A stretch of DNA of 64,000 bases. It comes from Aequorivita todarodis. GTDB taxonomy: Bacteria > Bacteroidota > Bacteroidia > Flavobacteriales > Flavobacteriaceae. The stretch lies in the NCBI RefSeq assembly GCF_028561335.1, contig NZ_JAQQTG010000002.1, positions 62,001-126,000 of the forward strand, in the 5' to 3' direction. The position numbers were made by a program, and so were the translations under genes. The notes below the pieces were generated by a model that saw only the letters and a program-made list of their open reading frames with translations, was not told the origin of the DNA and made no database searches. This document shows positions 15,812 through 25,212 of the stretch, one piece after another (the first letter of the stretch is position 1; each line of letters begins with the position of its first letter).

Positions 15812-17572
15812 TTAATTCTTTTTAAAGATCAAGGTATCTTCAATATTGCCTTGACTGTCTCGGGTAATAAAGGTTACCGAGGTTGGGGAATATTGCAGGG
15901 CCTTATAGTTTTGGTCATCAGCTCCGTTAATCGGGCTGTCCATATCAAATTCAAAATTGAGTTCTTGGCCGGTTACGGTAACTATCCAAATTCCATAAAC
16001 ATATACCGTTCCGTTGCTGGCATACACGGTCTGGTTATTGTAAAAATTGAAATCGAAGCCGTAAAAATCCGCGGTCTCGTCTCGGCCATCGTCCAGAAAT
16101 TTATCTACGTACCAAGTGCCATCCTCAAGAATATCCCGCAATTCCTGTGGGTCCGGGCCGCCACCGCCTCCACCGTTCGGCTCGCGACCAAAAGTGAGAA
16201 GATCCGTTCCGCCCCCGCCGCCGCTCACGTCAGAAAGACGGATGATGGTTTGCGTAGCTTCCAAAACATCCCAATCGTCGTTCAGTTCAGCGAAATTACC
16301 ATTGGTTCCCGTTTCAAAGTTTATAATGAAGTCCAAATTGCCGCTGTCCGTCTGTGCAGTCCAAAAACCGTTGATGGTATTATTGCTGCTTACGGCAACC
16401 GCAGAACCGTTTCTTAAGAAAGTGAATTCATATGCATTGAAATTTGCCGTGTGGTCGGTTCCGTTCTCCTCCAGCAAGTTTACGAACCAACTTCCGGTTA
16501 TCAGATTTTCGATAAAAAGATTCAATTCCGTATTGTTTCCACCCGTATTTGGATTTCGGCCAAAGGTTAAGTAATCTGTACTTCCATCGCCACTAATGTG
16601 TTTCAGCTTAATAATTTCAGAAGTGGCTTCCAATATTTCCCAGTCTTCGTCCAGTTCATCCAGCGGCGCGCTTGTTCCGAAGAACAAATCAAATTTAAAA
16701 TCGGTAAGGAGTGCCCAAGTTCCAGGTATGTTGACTCCAGACTTTACAGCTTGTGCCGTTCCGTCCAAAGCGAAGGCAAATTCATACCCCGCATAATTGT
16801 CGGTTTCGTCATAATCGTCAAAAAAATACGCAATGTACCACGGGCCCGTAGTCAAATCTTCCTCAAACTGCGAAATATCTATCGGGTCGTCGTTGGTATT
16901 CGCCACACAGTCAACAATCAATGTTTGCAGCTCTTGGTTGCTGTTCACTTCTATCGTAGAACCATTTTCCAAAATAACCGAAATCGGAAAATCAAGACTT
17001 ATAAAATCGTCCGGTGTCAAATTTTGCAGAAAAGCGAAAAGCTCCAAATCACTATTAACACTAACGCTTCCCGTCTGCTGCTGATCTGCATTATATGTAA
17101 AAAAAGAAATGGGGTACACAAAATCCAAACAGCCAATTTCAGTATTGTTTGTGCCACAGCTTGCAGCAAGCGCATCCAATTCGCTCTGGCTGTTTACGGT
17201 TACCTGGGTATAATCAAAGAGTTTTAAAGTTATTGGAAATATAATTTCCAACGTATCGGTATCGTTCGGGAACAGGTTGAAAATATCCTTGATTATAGTT
17301 ACGTCTTCGGGTGAATTGATCGTCACTTGCTGGCCATTGGCAATAACCGTAACGGGAAGCACCACCGAGGCGCAGCTATTTCCGTCAATTATGTCGTCAT
17401 AAGTACCCGGGTTTTGGGACGTGCGCAACAACATTCCAGTCAATGGCGAATTTGCGGTAATAGTTTCATCGTTGGTTTCGTCTATATACTCCTCTTCTTC
17501 CTTTTGGCAAGAAAAAATAGAAACACTTAAAAAAAACAAAACAAAAAAACGGAAGAAGTGCACTCTTTTCAA
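15812..17572 (-). CDS. large lipoprotein with four lipocalin-like repeats
   Basis: 586 residues. The start is probably TTG at 17572 or GTG at 17563, because no in-frame ATG precedes the signal sequence; the lipobox SIFSC is intact. Residues about 45-220 contain three shorter acidic units (VTINSPEDVTII, VTVNSQSELDAL, IEVNSNQELQTL). Residues about 235-586 contain four units of about 110 residues resembling the single unit in the adjacent gene: TGPWYIAYFFDD, TGSWFVNLLEENG, DGTWYVDKFLDDG and so on. Two units end in SGGGG-like loops and the same LTFGR motif. An expanded surface lipoprotein of unknown function. Confidence 0.8.
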   Translation of the reverse strand: MKRVHFFRFFVLFFLSVSIFSCQKEEEEYIDETNDETITANSPLTGMLLRTSQNPGTYDDIIDGNSCASVVLPVTVIANGQQVTINSPEDVTIIKDIFNLFPNDTDTLEIIFPITLKLFDYTQVTVNSQSELDALAASCGTNNTEIGCLDFVYPISFFTYNADQQQTGSVSVNSDLELFAFLQNLTPDDFISLDFPISVILENGSTIEVNSNQELQTLIVDCVANTNDDPIDISQFEEDLTTGPWYIAYFFDDYDETDNYAGYEFAFALDGTAQAVKSGVNIPGTWALLTDFKFDLFFGTSAPLDELDEDWEILEATSEIIKLKHISGDGSTDYLTFGRNPNTGGNNTELNLFIENLITGSWFVNLLEENGTDHTANFNAYEFTFLRNGSAVAVSSNNTINGFWTAQTDSGNLDFIINFETGTNGNFAELNDDWDVLEATQTIIRLSDVSGGGGGTDLLTFGREPNGGGGGGPDPQELRDILEDGTWYVDKFLDDGRDETADFYGFDFNFYNNQTVYASNGTVYVYGIWIVTVTGQELNFEFDMDSPINGADDQNYKALQYSPTSVTFITRDSQGNIEDTLIFKKN

Positions 17573-17648
17573 ATTTTCGATCTTTACTTTACATTAATAA
17601 CAAATTAATAAAAATCTACCCTACCCTGCAAGTTGAAAAACTTTTAAA

Positions 17649-17656
17649 TATATTTG
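17649..17656 (+). promoter_or_regulatory. candidate -7 element upstream of ECF sigma gene
   Basis: TATATTTG matches the Bacteroidota -7 consensus TAnnTTTG and is 20 bases before the ATG of the sigma factor gene. No convincing -33 element is seen at the usual spacing. Confidence 0.4.
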
Positions 17657-17675
17657 GAATCCATCAACCTCCTTT

Positions 17676-18185
17676 ATGAAAGAACCCGAAAACGTCTGTA
17701 ACGAAAATACGTTCAACCGTCTGTATGAAGCCCACGGAAAAACGGTTTGGCGGTTTATTTATTTTAAATGCGGAGACACAGCACAGGCGGACGATTTGGT
17801 GCAGGAAGCTTTCATAAAACTATGGCAAAACTGTGCGAAAGTTACCAAAGAAAAGGCAAAATCGTTTTTATATACCGTTTGCAACAATGCCTTTTTGAAC
17901 GAGGTGGCCCACAAAAAAGTAGTTTTAAAGCACGCCAAAAAGCAGCCCGCTAAAACGAATTTCCAATCCCCGGAGTTTTTGATGGAAGAAGCGCAATTTC
18001 ACGAAAAGCTCAAAAATTCCATCGAAAATCTTACCGAGGCGCAACGTACCGCTTTTCTTTTGAACCGCATTGAAGGAAAAAAATATGCGGAAATAGCCGA
18101 AATGCTCAATATTTCAGTAAAAGCCGTAGAAAAACGGATGAGCCAAGCCTTGGCAACCCTCCGGAAGGAAATTGGGAATGTTTGA
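17676..18185 (+). CDS. ECF-type RNA polymerase sigma factor (FecI-like)
   Basis: 169 residues. Region 2 is visible as NRLYEAHGKTVWRFIYFK ... DDLVQEAFIKLWQ and region 4 as LTEAQRTAFLLNRIEGKKYAEIAEMLNISVKAVEKRMSQAL, with its helix-turn-helix. It starts a regulatory triad: anti-sigma factor and TonB-dependent receptor follow. In such systems substrate binding at the receptor releases the sigma factor through the anti-sigma protein. The 160-base gap to the anti-sigma gene is longer than usual. Confidence 0.93.
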   Translation: MKEPENVCNENTFNRLYEAHGKTVWRFIYFKCGDTAQADDLVQEAFIKLWQNCAKVTKEKAKSFLYTVCNNAFLNEVAHKKVVLKHAKKQPAKTNFQSPEFLMEEAQFHEKLKNSIENLTEAQRTAFLLNRIEGKKYAEIAEMLNISVKAVEKRMSQALATLRKEIGNV

Positions 18186-18361
18186 AATAGACTTAAAACG
18201 GTATGACATCGGACTTAGGGCAAAATATTATTGTAAAAGTAAAATTCAATTTTTTTAGTCCTATGTCTTACGTCCTTTTGTCCCACGTCGAAGTTATTAT
18301 TAAGTTTACTTAAAAAAATAAAAAAAATGGTAGGGTAACGCTCAGTTTGGCTGTTTCACCT

Positions 18362-19288
18362 ATGAACACAAGTAAAATGGAAAAAGACCACTTATTGCAC
18401 AAATGGCTCAACAACGAAGCTACGGCGGAGGAACTGGAAAAGTTAAAGTCTGATCCGGAATATGCTTCCTATGTCCAGATTGCCGATGCCAGCACGGGCT
18501 TTGAGGTTGCCGATATGGATTCGGAAGCAAACTTTGAAGCTATTTCAAACAAAATAAAACCCGTCCGCCCATTAAAAACCCCGAATATCTTTTCAATTGT
18601 TTGGAAAGTGGCCGCCGTATTTGCCTTGCTACTTGTGGGGTATTATTATACTACTACGCTCGATACTTCAGTAAAAACTGAAATTGCACAGACCGAAACC
18701 TTTTCGCTGCCCGATGGTTCCGAAGTTGTTTTAAACGCAGGTTCAAAAATAACTTACAACAAAACGAACTGGGCCAATTCCCGCGAGCTTTCCTTGGATG
18801 GTGAAGCGTATTTCAAAGTAACCAAAGGGAGTAAATTCAGCGTAAAAACTGCCGAAGGCACCGTAAGCGTGTTGGGCACACAGTTCAACGTTTCTGCGAG
18901 AAACGGTCTTTTTACGGTTGCCTGTTTCGAAGGTCTGGTTAGCGTTGCCTTTAACGATACACTTCTAAAACTGCCCGCCGGGAAAAAAGTACAGATAGAA
19001 AATGGTAAATTGATGGTGAATGAAGCCACCGAAACCCAATTGCCGGTTTGGCTTCAACACGAAAGCAGGTTTGAAAATATCCCGCTACAAATGGTTGTAA
19101 AAGAGCTGGAAAGGCAATACCCAATCCACGTCGCTATGAAAAACGTGGATTCTGCCAAGAGATTTACCGGTACCTTTACCCACAAAAACCTAGAACTTGC
19201 CCTAAAATCAATTTGTGAGCCCCTTCAGTTGCATTATAAAATAAATAATAACGGAGCAGTAACCATTGATGCCAAAAATAGCAAGTAG
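18362..19288 (+). CDS. FecR family anti-sigma factor
   Basis: 308 residues from ATG 18362; an in-frame TTG at 18347 is rejected and an ATG at 18377 is an alternative. The N-terminal cytoplasmic part (LLHKWLNNEATAEELEKL) binds the sigma factor. A membrane segment lies at about 82-100 (VWKVAAVFALLLVGYYY). The periplasmic FecR domain follows (SLPDGSEVVLNAGSKITYN, LDGEAYFKVTKGSKFSVKTAEG, VLGTQFNV), then a domain ending in FTGTFTHKNLELALKSICEPL. It overlaps the receptor gene by 20 bases, so the two are translated together. Confidence 0.93.
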   Translation: MNTSKMEKDHLLHKWLNNEATAEELEKLKSDPEYASYVQIADASTGFEVADMDSEANFEAISNKIKPVRPLKTPNIFSIVWKVAAVFALLLVGYYYTTTLDTSVKTEIAQTETFSLPDGSEVVLNAGSKITYNKTNWANSRELSLDGEAYFKVTKGSKFSVKTAEGTVSVLGTQFNVSARNGLFTVACFEGLVSVAFNDTLLKLPAGKKVQIENGKLMVNEATETQLPVWLQHESRFENIPLQMVVKELERQYPIHVAMKNVDSAKRFTGTFTHKNLELALKSICEPLQLHYKINNNGAVTIDAKNSK

Positions 19289-21830
19289 CTGCAAAATATT
19301 AGTTTTACTTTTGGTGTTCTGTGCTTTTGGAGCAAAAACCATGGCACAGGAAACCGAAGAAACTACCCTTTTGGCCTATTTGGAAACTTTGGAAAAAGAA
19401 AAAAACGTACGCTTTTCCTACGTTCGTGAAGAAGTGGAAGGAATAAACCTGAAACTGCCTTCCAAAGAAAATGCTTCCATTGAGGACATCCTTTCCTACC
19501 TTCGGGAAAACACGCCATTTCACTTCAACCAAATCAATGAACGTTATATTACCATTGCTTCCAATGAAAATTCCGGCAGCCTTTGCGGAAGGGTAATCGA
19601 CCTTGAGACCCAGTTGCCCCTGGAAGGTGCGACCATTATTTCTGAAAACAATACGTTCAATACCATTACAAACGCCGAAGGTTTTTTTTATATTCCACCG
19701 CAAAAAGGAAACACAGCCTTCACAGTTTCGTTTGTGGGTTATTCAAAAATCACGAAGCATACTTCAGAATTATCAACGGAATGCACCGCTATACTCCTTA
19801 CTCCCTCGGTTTTGGAGCTTGCCCCCGTATTGGTCCAAAATATCTTTACCAAGGGAATCAGCAAAAACCTGGACGGTTCCATTTTACTTGCCACACAACA
19901 TTTCGGTTTGTTGCCGGGCCAGGTAGAAAACGATGTGCTGCAGATTGTGCAGGCACTTCCGGGCGTGGAAAGCGCGGACGAAACCATCTCGAACATCAAC
20001 ATTCGCGGGGGAACACACGATGAAAACCTGTTGCTCTGGGACGATATAAAAATGTACCAGAGCGGGCATTTTTTTGGGCTTATTTCCGCCATTAATCCAG
20101 ACATCACAAAGCAGGTAACCCTTTATAAAAACGGAACCAACATCCGCTATGGCGAAGGGGTTTCGGGCGTGCTAAATATGCGTTCAAAAAATACGGTTTC
20201 ATCAAAAACCGAAGCGGGTATCGGTTTCAATTTGATAAACGGAAACGGGTTTTTGGATGTTTCCATATCAGAAAATCTTAGCATCCAAGTTGCCGCACGA
20301 AAATCCATAAACCATCTTTGGGAATCGCCCGTTTATGAAAATTATACCAAACGGATTTTTCAGGACAGCGAAATTTCAAATGTTGAAAACGCTGAAAACA
20401 ATATCGCCATTACTACCGATGAAACTTTTGATTTTTACGATTTCAGCACCAAATTGCTTTGGGATATTTCAGAAAAAGATAAGCTCCGAGTCAACTTTTT
20501 GACGATTGACAATTCGCTGGATTTCACCGAAACTATGGAAGCCAATTCACAGTCAAAAACCAGCGAGCTGGACCAACGTAGCTTATTGGGCGGGGTTTCG
20601 TGGAATCGTTTATGGAACGACAACATTGAAACTACAGCTTTGGCTTACGGAACGTATTACTTGCTGGATGCCATAAACAAAGACATTTTTACCACCCAGG
20701 AACAAATCCAAAAAAACGAAGTTTTGGAAACTGGGCTTAAATTTGATGCGAATATTGGGCTTTCGGAAACCTTAAAACTCCAAACGGGGTATCAATTTTC
20801 GGAAATAGGAATCGCAAACACACAGGATGTAAATTTGCCGCGATTCCGCGATTACGAAAAGGATGTTTTGCGAACGCACGCCCTTTTTACGGGATTAAAT
20901 TATGTTTCCAACAATCAAAAAACCTTTGTTTTTGGAGGCGTTCGTGGAAATTATTTTTCAAAGTTTGAAGAGGTTTCAATTGAACCGCGGTTGAGTCTGC
21001 ACCAAAAATTCGGAAATGGGTTCGCCATCGAGGTTTTGGGGGAATTCAAAAGCCAAAGCACTACACAGCGAATTGATTTTGAAAGTGATTTTTTGGGGAT
21101 TGAAAAGAGAAGATGGGTTTTGGCTGACGAGGAAAATACCCCAATCATAAAAAGCAGGCAGGCCTCCGCAGGTGTGGTCTATAGCAAAAATGGACTTTTT
21201 ATGAATGCGGAAGGGTTTTATAAAATTGTGGAGGACATAAATAGCGCAAACCAAGGGCTTCAAAACCAGTTTCAATTTTCAAAAGCGATTGGAAATTACA
21301 CGGTAAAAGGTGCCGAATTTGTTATCAACAAAAAAACAAAGGCCGTCAGCATTTGGGCCAGTTATATGTACAGCAAAAACGATTATGAATTCGAAGCCCT
21401 TTCTCCTTCAACATTTCCAAACAATCTGGATATACAGCACACCGCGACACTGGCGGGAAGCTATGCGTGGAATGCCCTGAAAATTGCATTGGGACTGAAT
21501 TGGCACAGCGGAAAACCATATACCATTCCTTTGAAAGGTGCCGAAACCACGATGGAAGGTAGCGCAACCACCATTCAGTTTGGTGTGCCAAATGGCCAAA
21601 GGTTGCCAGATTATTTCCGTACGGATCTTTCCGCCGAATACCTTTGGAAGCTCTCCCCAAACATCGATGCCAAAATAAACATCGCACTTTTAAATCTTCT
21701 AAATACCGAAAATACCGTAAACATCCGCTATGCATTGATCCGGGATGAAAACAATGAAGTTTCGGTAAATAAAATTGAGGAAATCTCTTTGGGGATTACG
21801 CCGAATTTTTCGTTTCAGGTTTTGTTTTAA
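19269..21830 (+). CDS. TonB-dependent outer-membrane receptor with STN and carboxypeptidase-like domains
   Basis: 853 residues from ATG 19269. A signal peptide (ending near TMAQ) precedes a secretin/TonB N-terminal (STN) domain (about 30-100), the part that signals to FecR. A CarboxypepD_reg-like domain follows (GRVIDLETQLPLEGATIIS, TNAEGFFYI). The plug domain (QALPGVESADETISNINIRGGTHDENLLLWDDI) and barrel come next, and the chain ends with the aromatic VLF. Together with the sigma and anti-sigma genes this is a FecA-type self-inducing uptake system. The substrate (siderophore or glycan) cannot be read from the sequence. Confidence 0.93.
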   Translation: MPKIASSCKILVLLLVFCAFGAKTMAQETEETTLLAYLETLEKEKNVRFSYVREEVEGINLKLPSKENASIEDILSYLRENTPFHFNQINERYITIASNENSGSLCGRVIDLETQLPLEGATIISENNTFNTITNAEGFFYIPPQKGNTAFTVSFVGYSKITKHTSELSTECTAILLTPSVLELAPVLVQNIFTKGISKNLDGSILLATQHFGLLPGQVENDVLQIVQALPGVESADETISNINIRGGTHDENLLLWDDIKMYQSGHFFGLISAINPDITKQVTLYKNGTNIRYGEGVSGVLNMRSKNTVSSKTEAGIGFNLINGNGFLDVSISENLSIQVAARKSINHLWESPVYENYTKRIFQDSEISNVENAENNIAITTDETFDFYDFSTKLLWDISEKDKLRVNFLTIDNSLDFTETMEANSQSKTSELDQRSLLGGVSWNRLWNDNIETTALAYGTYYLLDAINKDIFTTQEQIQKNEVLETGLKFDANIGLSETLKLQTGYQFSEIGIANTQDVNLPRFRDYEKDVLRTHALFTGLNYVSNNQKTFVFGGVRGNYFSKFEEVSIEPRLSLHQKFGNGFAIEVLGEFKSQSTTQRIDFESDFLGIEKRRWVLADEENTPIIKSRQASAGVVYSKNGLFMNAEGFYKIVEDINSANQGLQNQFQFSKAIGNYTVKGAEFVINKKTKAVSIWASYMYSKNDYEFEALSPSTFPNNLDIQHTATLAGSYAWNALKIALGLNWHSGKPYTIPLKGAETTMEGSATTIQFGVPNGQRLPDYFRTDLSAEYLWKLSPNIDAKINIALLNLLNTENTVNIRYALIRDENNEVSVNKIEEISLGITPNFSFQVLF

Positions 21831-21833
21831 GAA

Positions 21834-21913
21834 GGGATGAGGAATGAGGAATGAGGGATGAGGGATGAGGGATGAGGGATGAGGGATGAGGGATGAGGGA
21901 TGAGGGATGAGGG
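21834..21913. repeat. tandem heptamer GGGATGA, about 11 copies
   Basis: GGGATGA or GGAATGA units run head to tail for 80 bases immediately after the receptor stop codon. The first units are variant and the rest identical, the pattern expected of slippage growth. It separates convergent genes. Confidence 0.95.
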
Positions 21914-21927
21914 AAAAATATCATTCA

Positions 21928-21989
21928 AACTTTGCGTCTTGGCGGCTTTGCGTGCTAAAATTTTCTCGCAAAGACGCGAAGGCGCAAAG
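21928..21989. repeat. CTTTGCG/CGCAAAG inverted repeat
   Basis: Left arm AACTTTGCGTCTTGGCGGC then TTTGCGTGC; right arm TCTCGCAAAGACGCGAAGGC then GCAAAG. It is the best preserved copy of the family also seen at 11982 and 37846. It lies between convergent genes and may act as a bidirectional transcription stop. Confidence 0.75.
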
Positions 21990-22001
21990 AAATTCTTTAA
22001 A

Positions 22002-23795
22002 TTACATACGTTCGGGAACCTCAATTCCCAATAGTGCGAAAGCACTTTTTATAACTTCCCCAACGGCTTTTGAAAGTTTTACGCGGAAGGCTTTTTCAGT
22101 TTCATTATCGGTTGCCAGAATTGGCACATTTTGATAAAAACTGTTGAATTCCTTTACCAAATCGTATGTATAGTTTGCAATCAACGCCGGACTGTAATTT
22201 TCCGCCGCCAACTGAATGGTCTCTGGAAATTGCTGGATAATTTTAATGAGTTCCTTTTCTTTGGGGTGTAAGATAATATCGGAAGCAATATGCTTCGACA
22301 AGCTCAGCATGACATTTTCATTCTCATTAGCTTTTCGGAGAATAGACTGAATCCGCGCATAGGTATATTGAATAAACGGCCCGGTATTTCCTTGAAAATC
22401 CACACTTTCCTCGGGATTGAAGAGAATCCGTTTTTTAGGGTCAACTTTCAGAATATAGTATTTTAAAGCTCCCAAACCGATCATTCTGTAAAGCGCTTCC
22501 TTTTCTTCTTTGGAAAAATCGTCAATCTTTCCAAGTTCCTCAGAAATGGTTCGCGCCGTATCGGTCATTTGGGCAATCAGATCATCTGCGTCAACCACGG
22601 TTCCTTCACGGCTTTTCATTTTTCCCGAAGGCAGGTCCACCATTCCATAACTTAAGTGGAATAGATTTTTGGCCCAACTATAGCCGAGTTTTTTCAGAAT
22701 TAAAAACAGCACTTTAAAGTGGTAATCCTGTTCGTTGCCAACCGTGTAAATCATTCCGCCAACGTCCGGGTGATCTTTTACACGTTGAACCGCGGTGCCG
22801 ATGTCCTGCGTCATATAAACCGCGGTGCCGTCGCTACGCAGCACCAGTTTTTCATCCAGTCCCTCATCGGTAAGATCGCACCAAACGGAGCCGTCGTCCT
22901 TCATAAAAAAGACGTCTTTTTTAATGCCTTCTTCAATGATATCCTTTCCGAGCAAATAGGTGTCGCTTTCGTAATAATAAAAGTCGAAATCTACGCCAAT
23001 GGACTTGTAGGTTTCCTCAAAACCTTTATAGACCCAGCCGTTCATTTTGTTCCAAAGGGCCACGGTTTCTGCATCGCCAGCCTCCCACTTTCGGAGCATT
23101 TCTTGGGCTTCCAAAATTAGCGGGGCTTGTGCTTTTGCTTCTTCCTCGGTTTTTCCTTTTGCCTTTAAAGCTTCAATTTGCTTTTTGTATTCTTTGTCGA
23201 ATTTTACGTAGTAATTCCCAACGAGCTTATCGCCTTTCAAATCAGTAGAATCCGGCGTTTCCCCATTTCCGAACTTTTCCCACGCCAGCATACTTTTGCA
23301 AATATGGATTCCGCGATCGTTAATGATTTGGGTTTTATAAACTTTTTTTCCGGCCGCCTTTTCAATTTCAGCAACGGAATAGCCGAGCAATACATTCCGA
23401 ACGTGTCCCAAATGCAAGGGCTTGTTGGTGTTTGGCGAGGAATATTCAACCATCATCGCCTCATTTCCCTGCGGAACTTTTCCGAAGGAAGAAAAATCTC
23501 CCACGGAATTGAAAAAATTTAAATAATACGCATCGCTCAAAACAATATTCAGAAACCCTTGAACAACGTTGAATTTTTCAATCTCAGAAACATGTTCAAC
23601 CAAATAATTGCCAATAGCCTCCCCAATCTGCGCCGGATTTCCTTTAACCACGCGTAACATTGGAAAAACCACCGCGGTAATATCGCCCTCAAAATCCTTG
23701 CGGGTTGGCTGCAGTTCTACCGATTCAAGTTTTGCGCCGTACAGTTTTTCTACTGCGGTCTTAATTTGGGTTTCCAAGGTTTGCTGAAATGTCAT
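22002..23795 (-). CDS. argS: arginyl-tRNA synthetase
   Basis: 597 residues, a class I synthetase that charges tRNA-Arg. It has the N-terminal Add-1 domain, the HIGH motif as HLGHVRN, the KMSKS-equivalent KMKSREG, and the C-terminal anticodon-binding DALR domain. Residues about 494-502 (MLSLSKH) are encoded by a dispersed Bacteroidota-type repeat (22290-22316) between the synthetase body (QSILRKAN) and LHPKEKELIK; this loop insertion does not remove a known catalytic residue. The gene is solitary on the minus strand. Confidence 0.95.
   Translation of the reverse strand: MTFQQTLETQIKTAVEKLYGAKLESVELQPTRKDFEGDITAVVFPMLRVVKGNPAQIGEAIGNYLVEHVSEIEKFNVVQGFLNIVLSDAYYLNFFNSVGDFSSFGKVPQGNEAMMVEYSSPNTNKPLHLGHVRNVLLGYSVAEIEKAAGKKVYKTQIINDRGIHICKSMLAWEKFGNGETPDSTDLKGDKLVGNYYVKFDKEYKKQIEALKAKGKTEEEAKAQAPLILEAQEMLRKWEAGDAETVALWNKMNGWVYKGFEETYKSIGVDFDFYYYESDTYLLGKDIIEEGIKKDVFFMKDDGSVWCDLTDEGLDEKLVLRSDGTAVYMTQDIGTAVQRVKDHPDVGGMIYTVGNEQDYHFKVLFLILKKLGYSWAKNLFHLSYGMVDLPSGKMKSREGTVVDADDLIAQMTDTARTISEELGKIDDFSKEEKEALYRMIGLGALKYYILKVDPKKRILFNPEESVDFQGNTGPFIQYTYARIQSILRKANENENVMLSLSKHIASDIILHPKEKELIKIIQQFPETIQLAAENYSPALIANYTYDLVKEFNSFYQNVPILATDNETEKAFRVKLSKAVGEVIKSAFALLGIEVPERM
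22290..22316. repeat. TGCTTCGACAAGCTCAGCA repeat inside argS
   Basis: TGCTTCGACAAGCTCAGCA followed by TGACAT is a well known type of dispersed repeat in Bacteroidota genomes. Here it is in frame in argS on the minus strand, encoding NVMLSLSKH. Its imperfect palindrome (TGCT...AGCA) and placement in a loop fit the other in-gene insertions of the window. Confidence 0.7.
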
Positions 23796-23897
23796 TTTTT
23801 AAATGCTGGATGTTTGGTGCTGGATGCGTGAAGCTTCCGTTACTGATAGTTATTTTTAAAACCGCAAAGATACTTTTTTGAATTTTGAAGCGAAAAA

Positions 23898-24104
23898 CTA
23901 TCTGCGGTTTTTAATCAATGCGCCGGCAATAAGCGCCAAGACCCCGATCCCGATCATTCCCAAAGTTTGGTTAGTCAAGCCCTCCTTTTTGTTGACCTCC
24001 AATGGGCCGATATCCAAAACTTCCTGTGGCACGAAGGCGTTGTACAGCCCAAAGACGATTAAAACCACTCCGACGATGAGTAAAACTATTTTTAGGATTT
24101 TCAT
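23898..24104 (-). CDS. small two-helix membrane protein
   Basis: 68 residues with hydrophobic segments at about 3-24 and 47-64, and a polar loop (VPQEVLDIGPLEVNKKEGLTNQ) between them. The basic end KNRR suggests the C-terminus is cytoplasmic. The codon pattern and the clean start (MKILKIVLLIVG) support a real gene. No family recognised. Confidence 0.6.
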   Translation of the reverse strand: MKILKIVLLIVGVVLIVFGLYNAFVPQEVLDIGPLEVNKKEGLTNQTLGMIGIGVLALIAGALIKNRR

Positions 24105-24156
24105 AGATAAAATCTTTTTGTTGAAGAATTAAAGATACGGGAAAATGGTTTAAAAA

Positions 24157-24204
24157 TTTATGGGTTTATGGGCTTATGGGTTTATGGGTTTATGGGTTTA
24201 TGGG
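24157..24204. repeat. tandem octamer TTTATGGG, six copies
   Basis: Six head-to-tail TTTATGGG units, one with C for the first T, in the gap upstream of the small membrane protein gene and downstream of ctlX. The repeat is not coding in either neighbour. Confidence 0.95.
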
Positions 24205-24279
24205 AAAATAAAACAACTGCGATAGACTACAAACCTTTTAAATTGAAAAAAACAAAATGCCTTTTGGGTATTTAGGGGC

Positions 24280-25212
24280 TTATTCCTTCGGAAGAAACAC
24301 CTCGGCCATCATACAGCGGGCGCTTCCGCCGCCACAGGTTTCAATGGTAGTAAGGTCGCTGCTCAGGATTTCGCAGTGCTTTTCAATGGCCTCAATTTGT
24401 TCTTTGTTTAAGCTTTTATGGGCAGCGGCGCTCATCACCAAATATTTTTTGTCGCGTCCCTGTACTTGGAGCATATTGCCCGCAAAATGGTGCATTTGTG
24501 CCTCGGATATTTTAATGATTTCCTTTCCGTCCTTTTTTAGGTGTTGGACCACGTTTTTCTTTTCTGCAGCATCATCAATTGATTCCAAACAAATTACGCA
24601 GAATTCCTCTGCAAGACACATCATTACGTTGGTGTGATATATTGGCAACCGTTTGCCGTCCACAGTTTGGTTTGCGGTAAAAATTACTGGCAAGTATTCA
24701 AAATCCTCGCAGAATTCAATAAGCAATTCTTCATCAGCGCGAGGTGAAAGTGCGCAATAGGCCTTATGGTTTACACGGTCCAACAACAGGCTGCCGGTAC
24801 CTTCCAGAAAATAGCCTTCGTCCTCAGCAGGGGTATAATCGTAAATATTGTTGATTTTAAAGCCTTCGTTTTCCAAACGGATCAAAACCTCCTCGCGTCT
24901 TTCGCGACGGCGGTTTTCAGCAAACATTGGATACAGGCCTATATCGCCATTTTCGTGAAAACTGATCCAGTTGTTCGGAAAAATGGAGTCTGGCGTGTCC
25001 ATCCGCAAATCGTCATTCTCGACAATCACGTTTACGCCAACGCTTCGCAATTTTTGCACAAAGGCATCAAACTCTTCCTGTGCTTTAGTATTGATTTCAG
25101 CATTTTTAAGGGCGATGTCTTCCTGAAAAAAATTATTGACCGCCGTTTGCTCATTCATTCGGAACGCAACGGGGCGAATCATTAGGATGGTATCTGTGAT
25201 CTGTTTTGCCAA
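24280..25212 (-). CDS. ctlX: citrulline hydrolase-type amidinotransferase-fold protein CtlX
   Basis: 310 residues of the arginine-deiminase/amidinotransferase superfamily. The N-terminal MIRPVAFRMNEQTAVNNFFQ and the PDSIFPNNWISFH motif are characteristic of CtlX. The catalytic histidine is in YHTNVMMCLAEEF and the nucleophilic cysteine near the end (GGGSARCMMAEVF). CtlX proteins are predicted to break down citrulline. It stands alone on the minus strand, 119 bases from the divergent DinB gene, so the promoters are shared in that gap. Confidence 0.88.
   Translation of the reverse strand: MAKQITDTILMIRPVAFRMNEQTAVNNFFQEDIALKNAEINTKAQEEFDAFVQKLRSVGVNVIVENDDLRMDTPDSIFPNNWISFHENGDIGLYPMFAENRRRERREEVLIRLENEGFKINNIYDYTPAEDEGYFLEGTGSLLLDRVNHKAYCALSPRADEELLIEFCEDFEYLPVIFTANQTVDGKRLPIYHTNVMMCLAEEFCVICLESIDDAAEKKNVVQHLKKDGKEIIKISEAQMHHFAGNMLQVQGRDKKYLVMSAAAHKSLNKEQIEAIEKHCEILSSDLTTIETCGGGSARCMMAEVFLPKE

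Noticed and set aside
16116-16574. Plus-strand frame with SGPPPPPPFGSRP-like sequence opposite the large lipoprotein
   Set aside because: It is the reverse of codons for glycine-rich loops in the minus-strand lipoprotein; proline runs come from GGX codons and give no domain.
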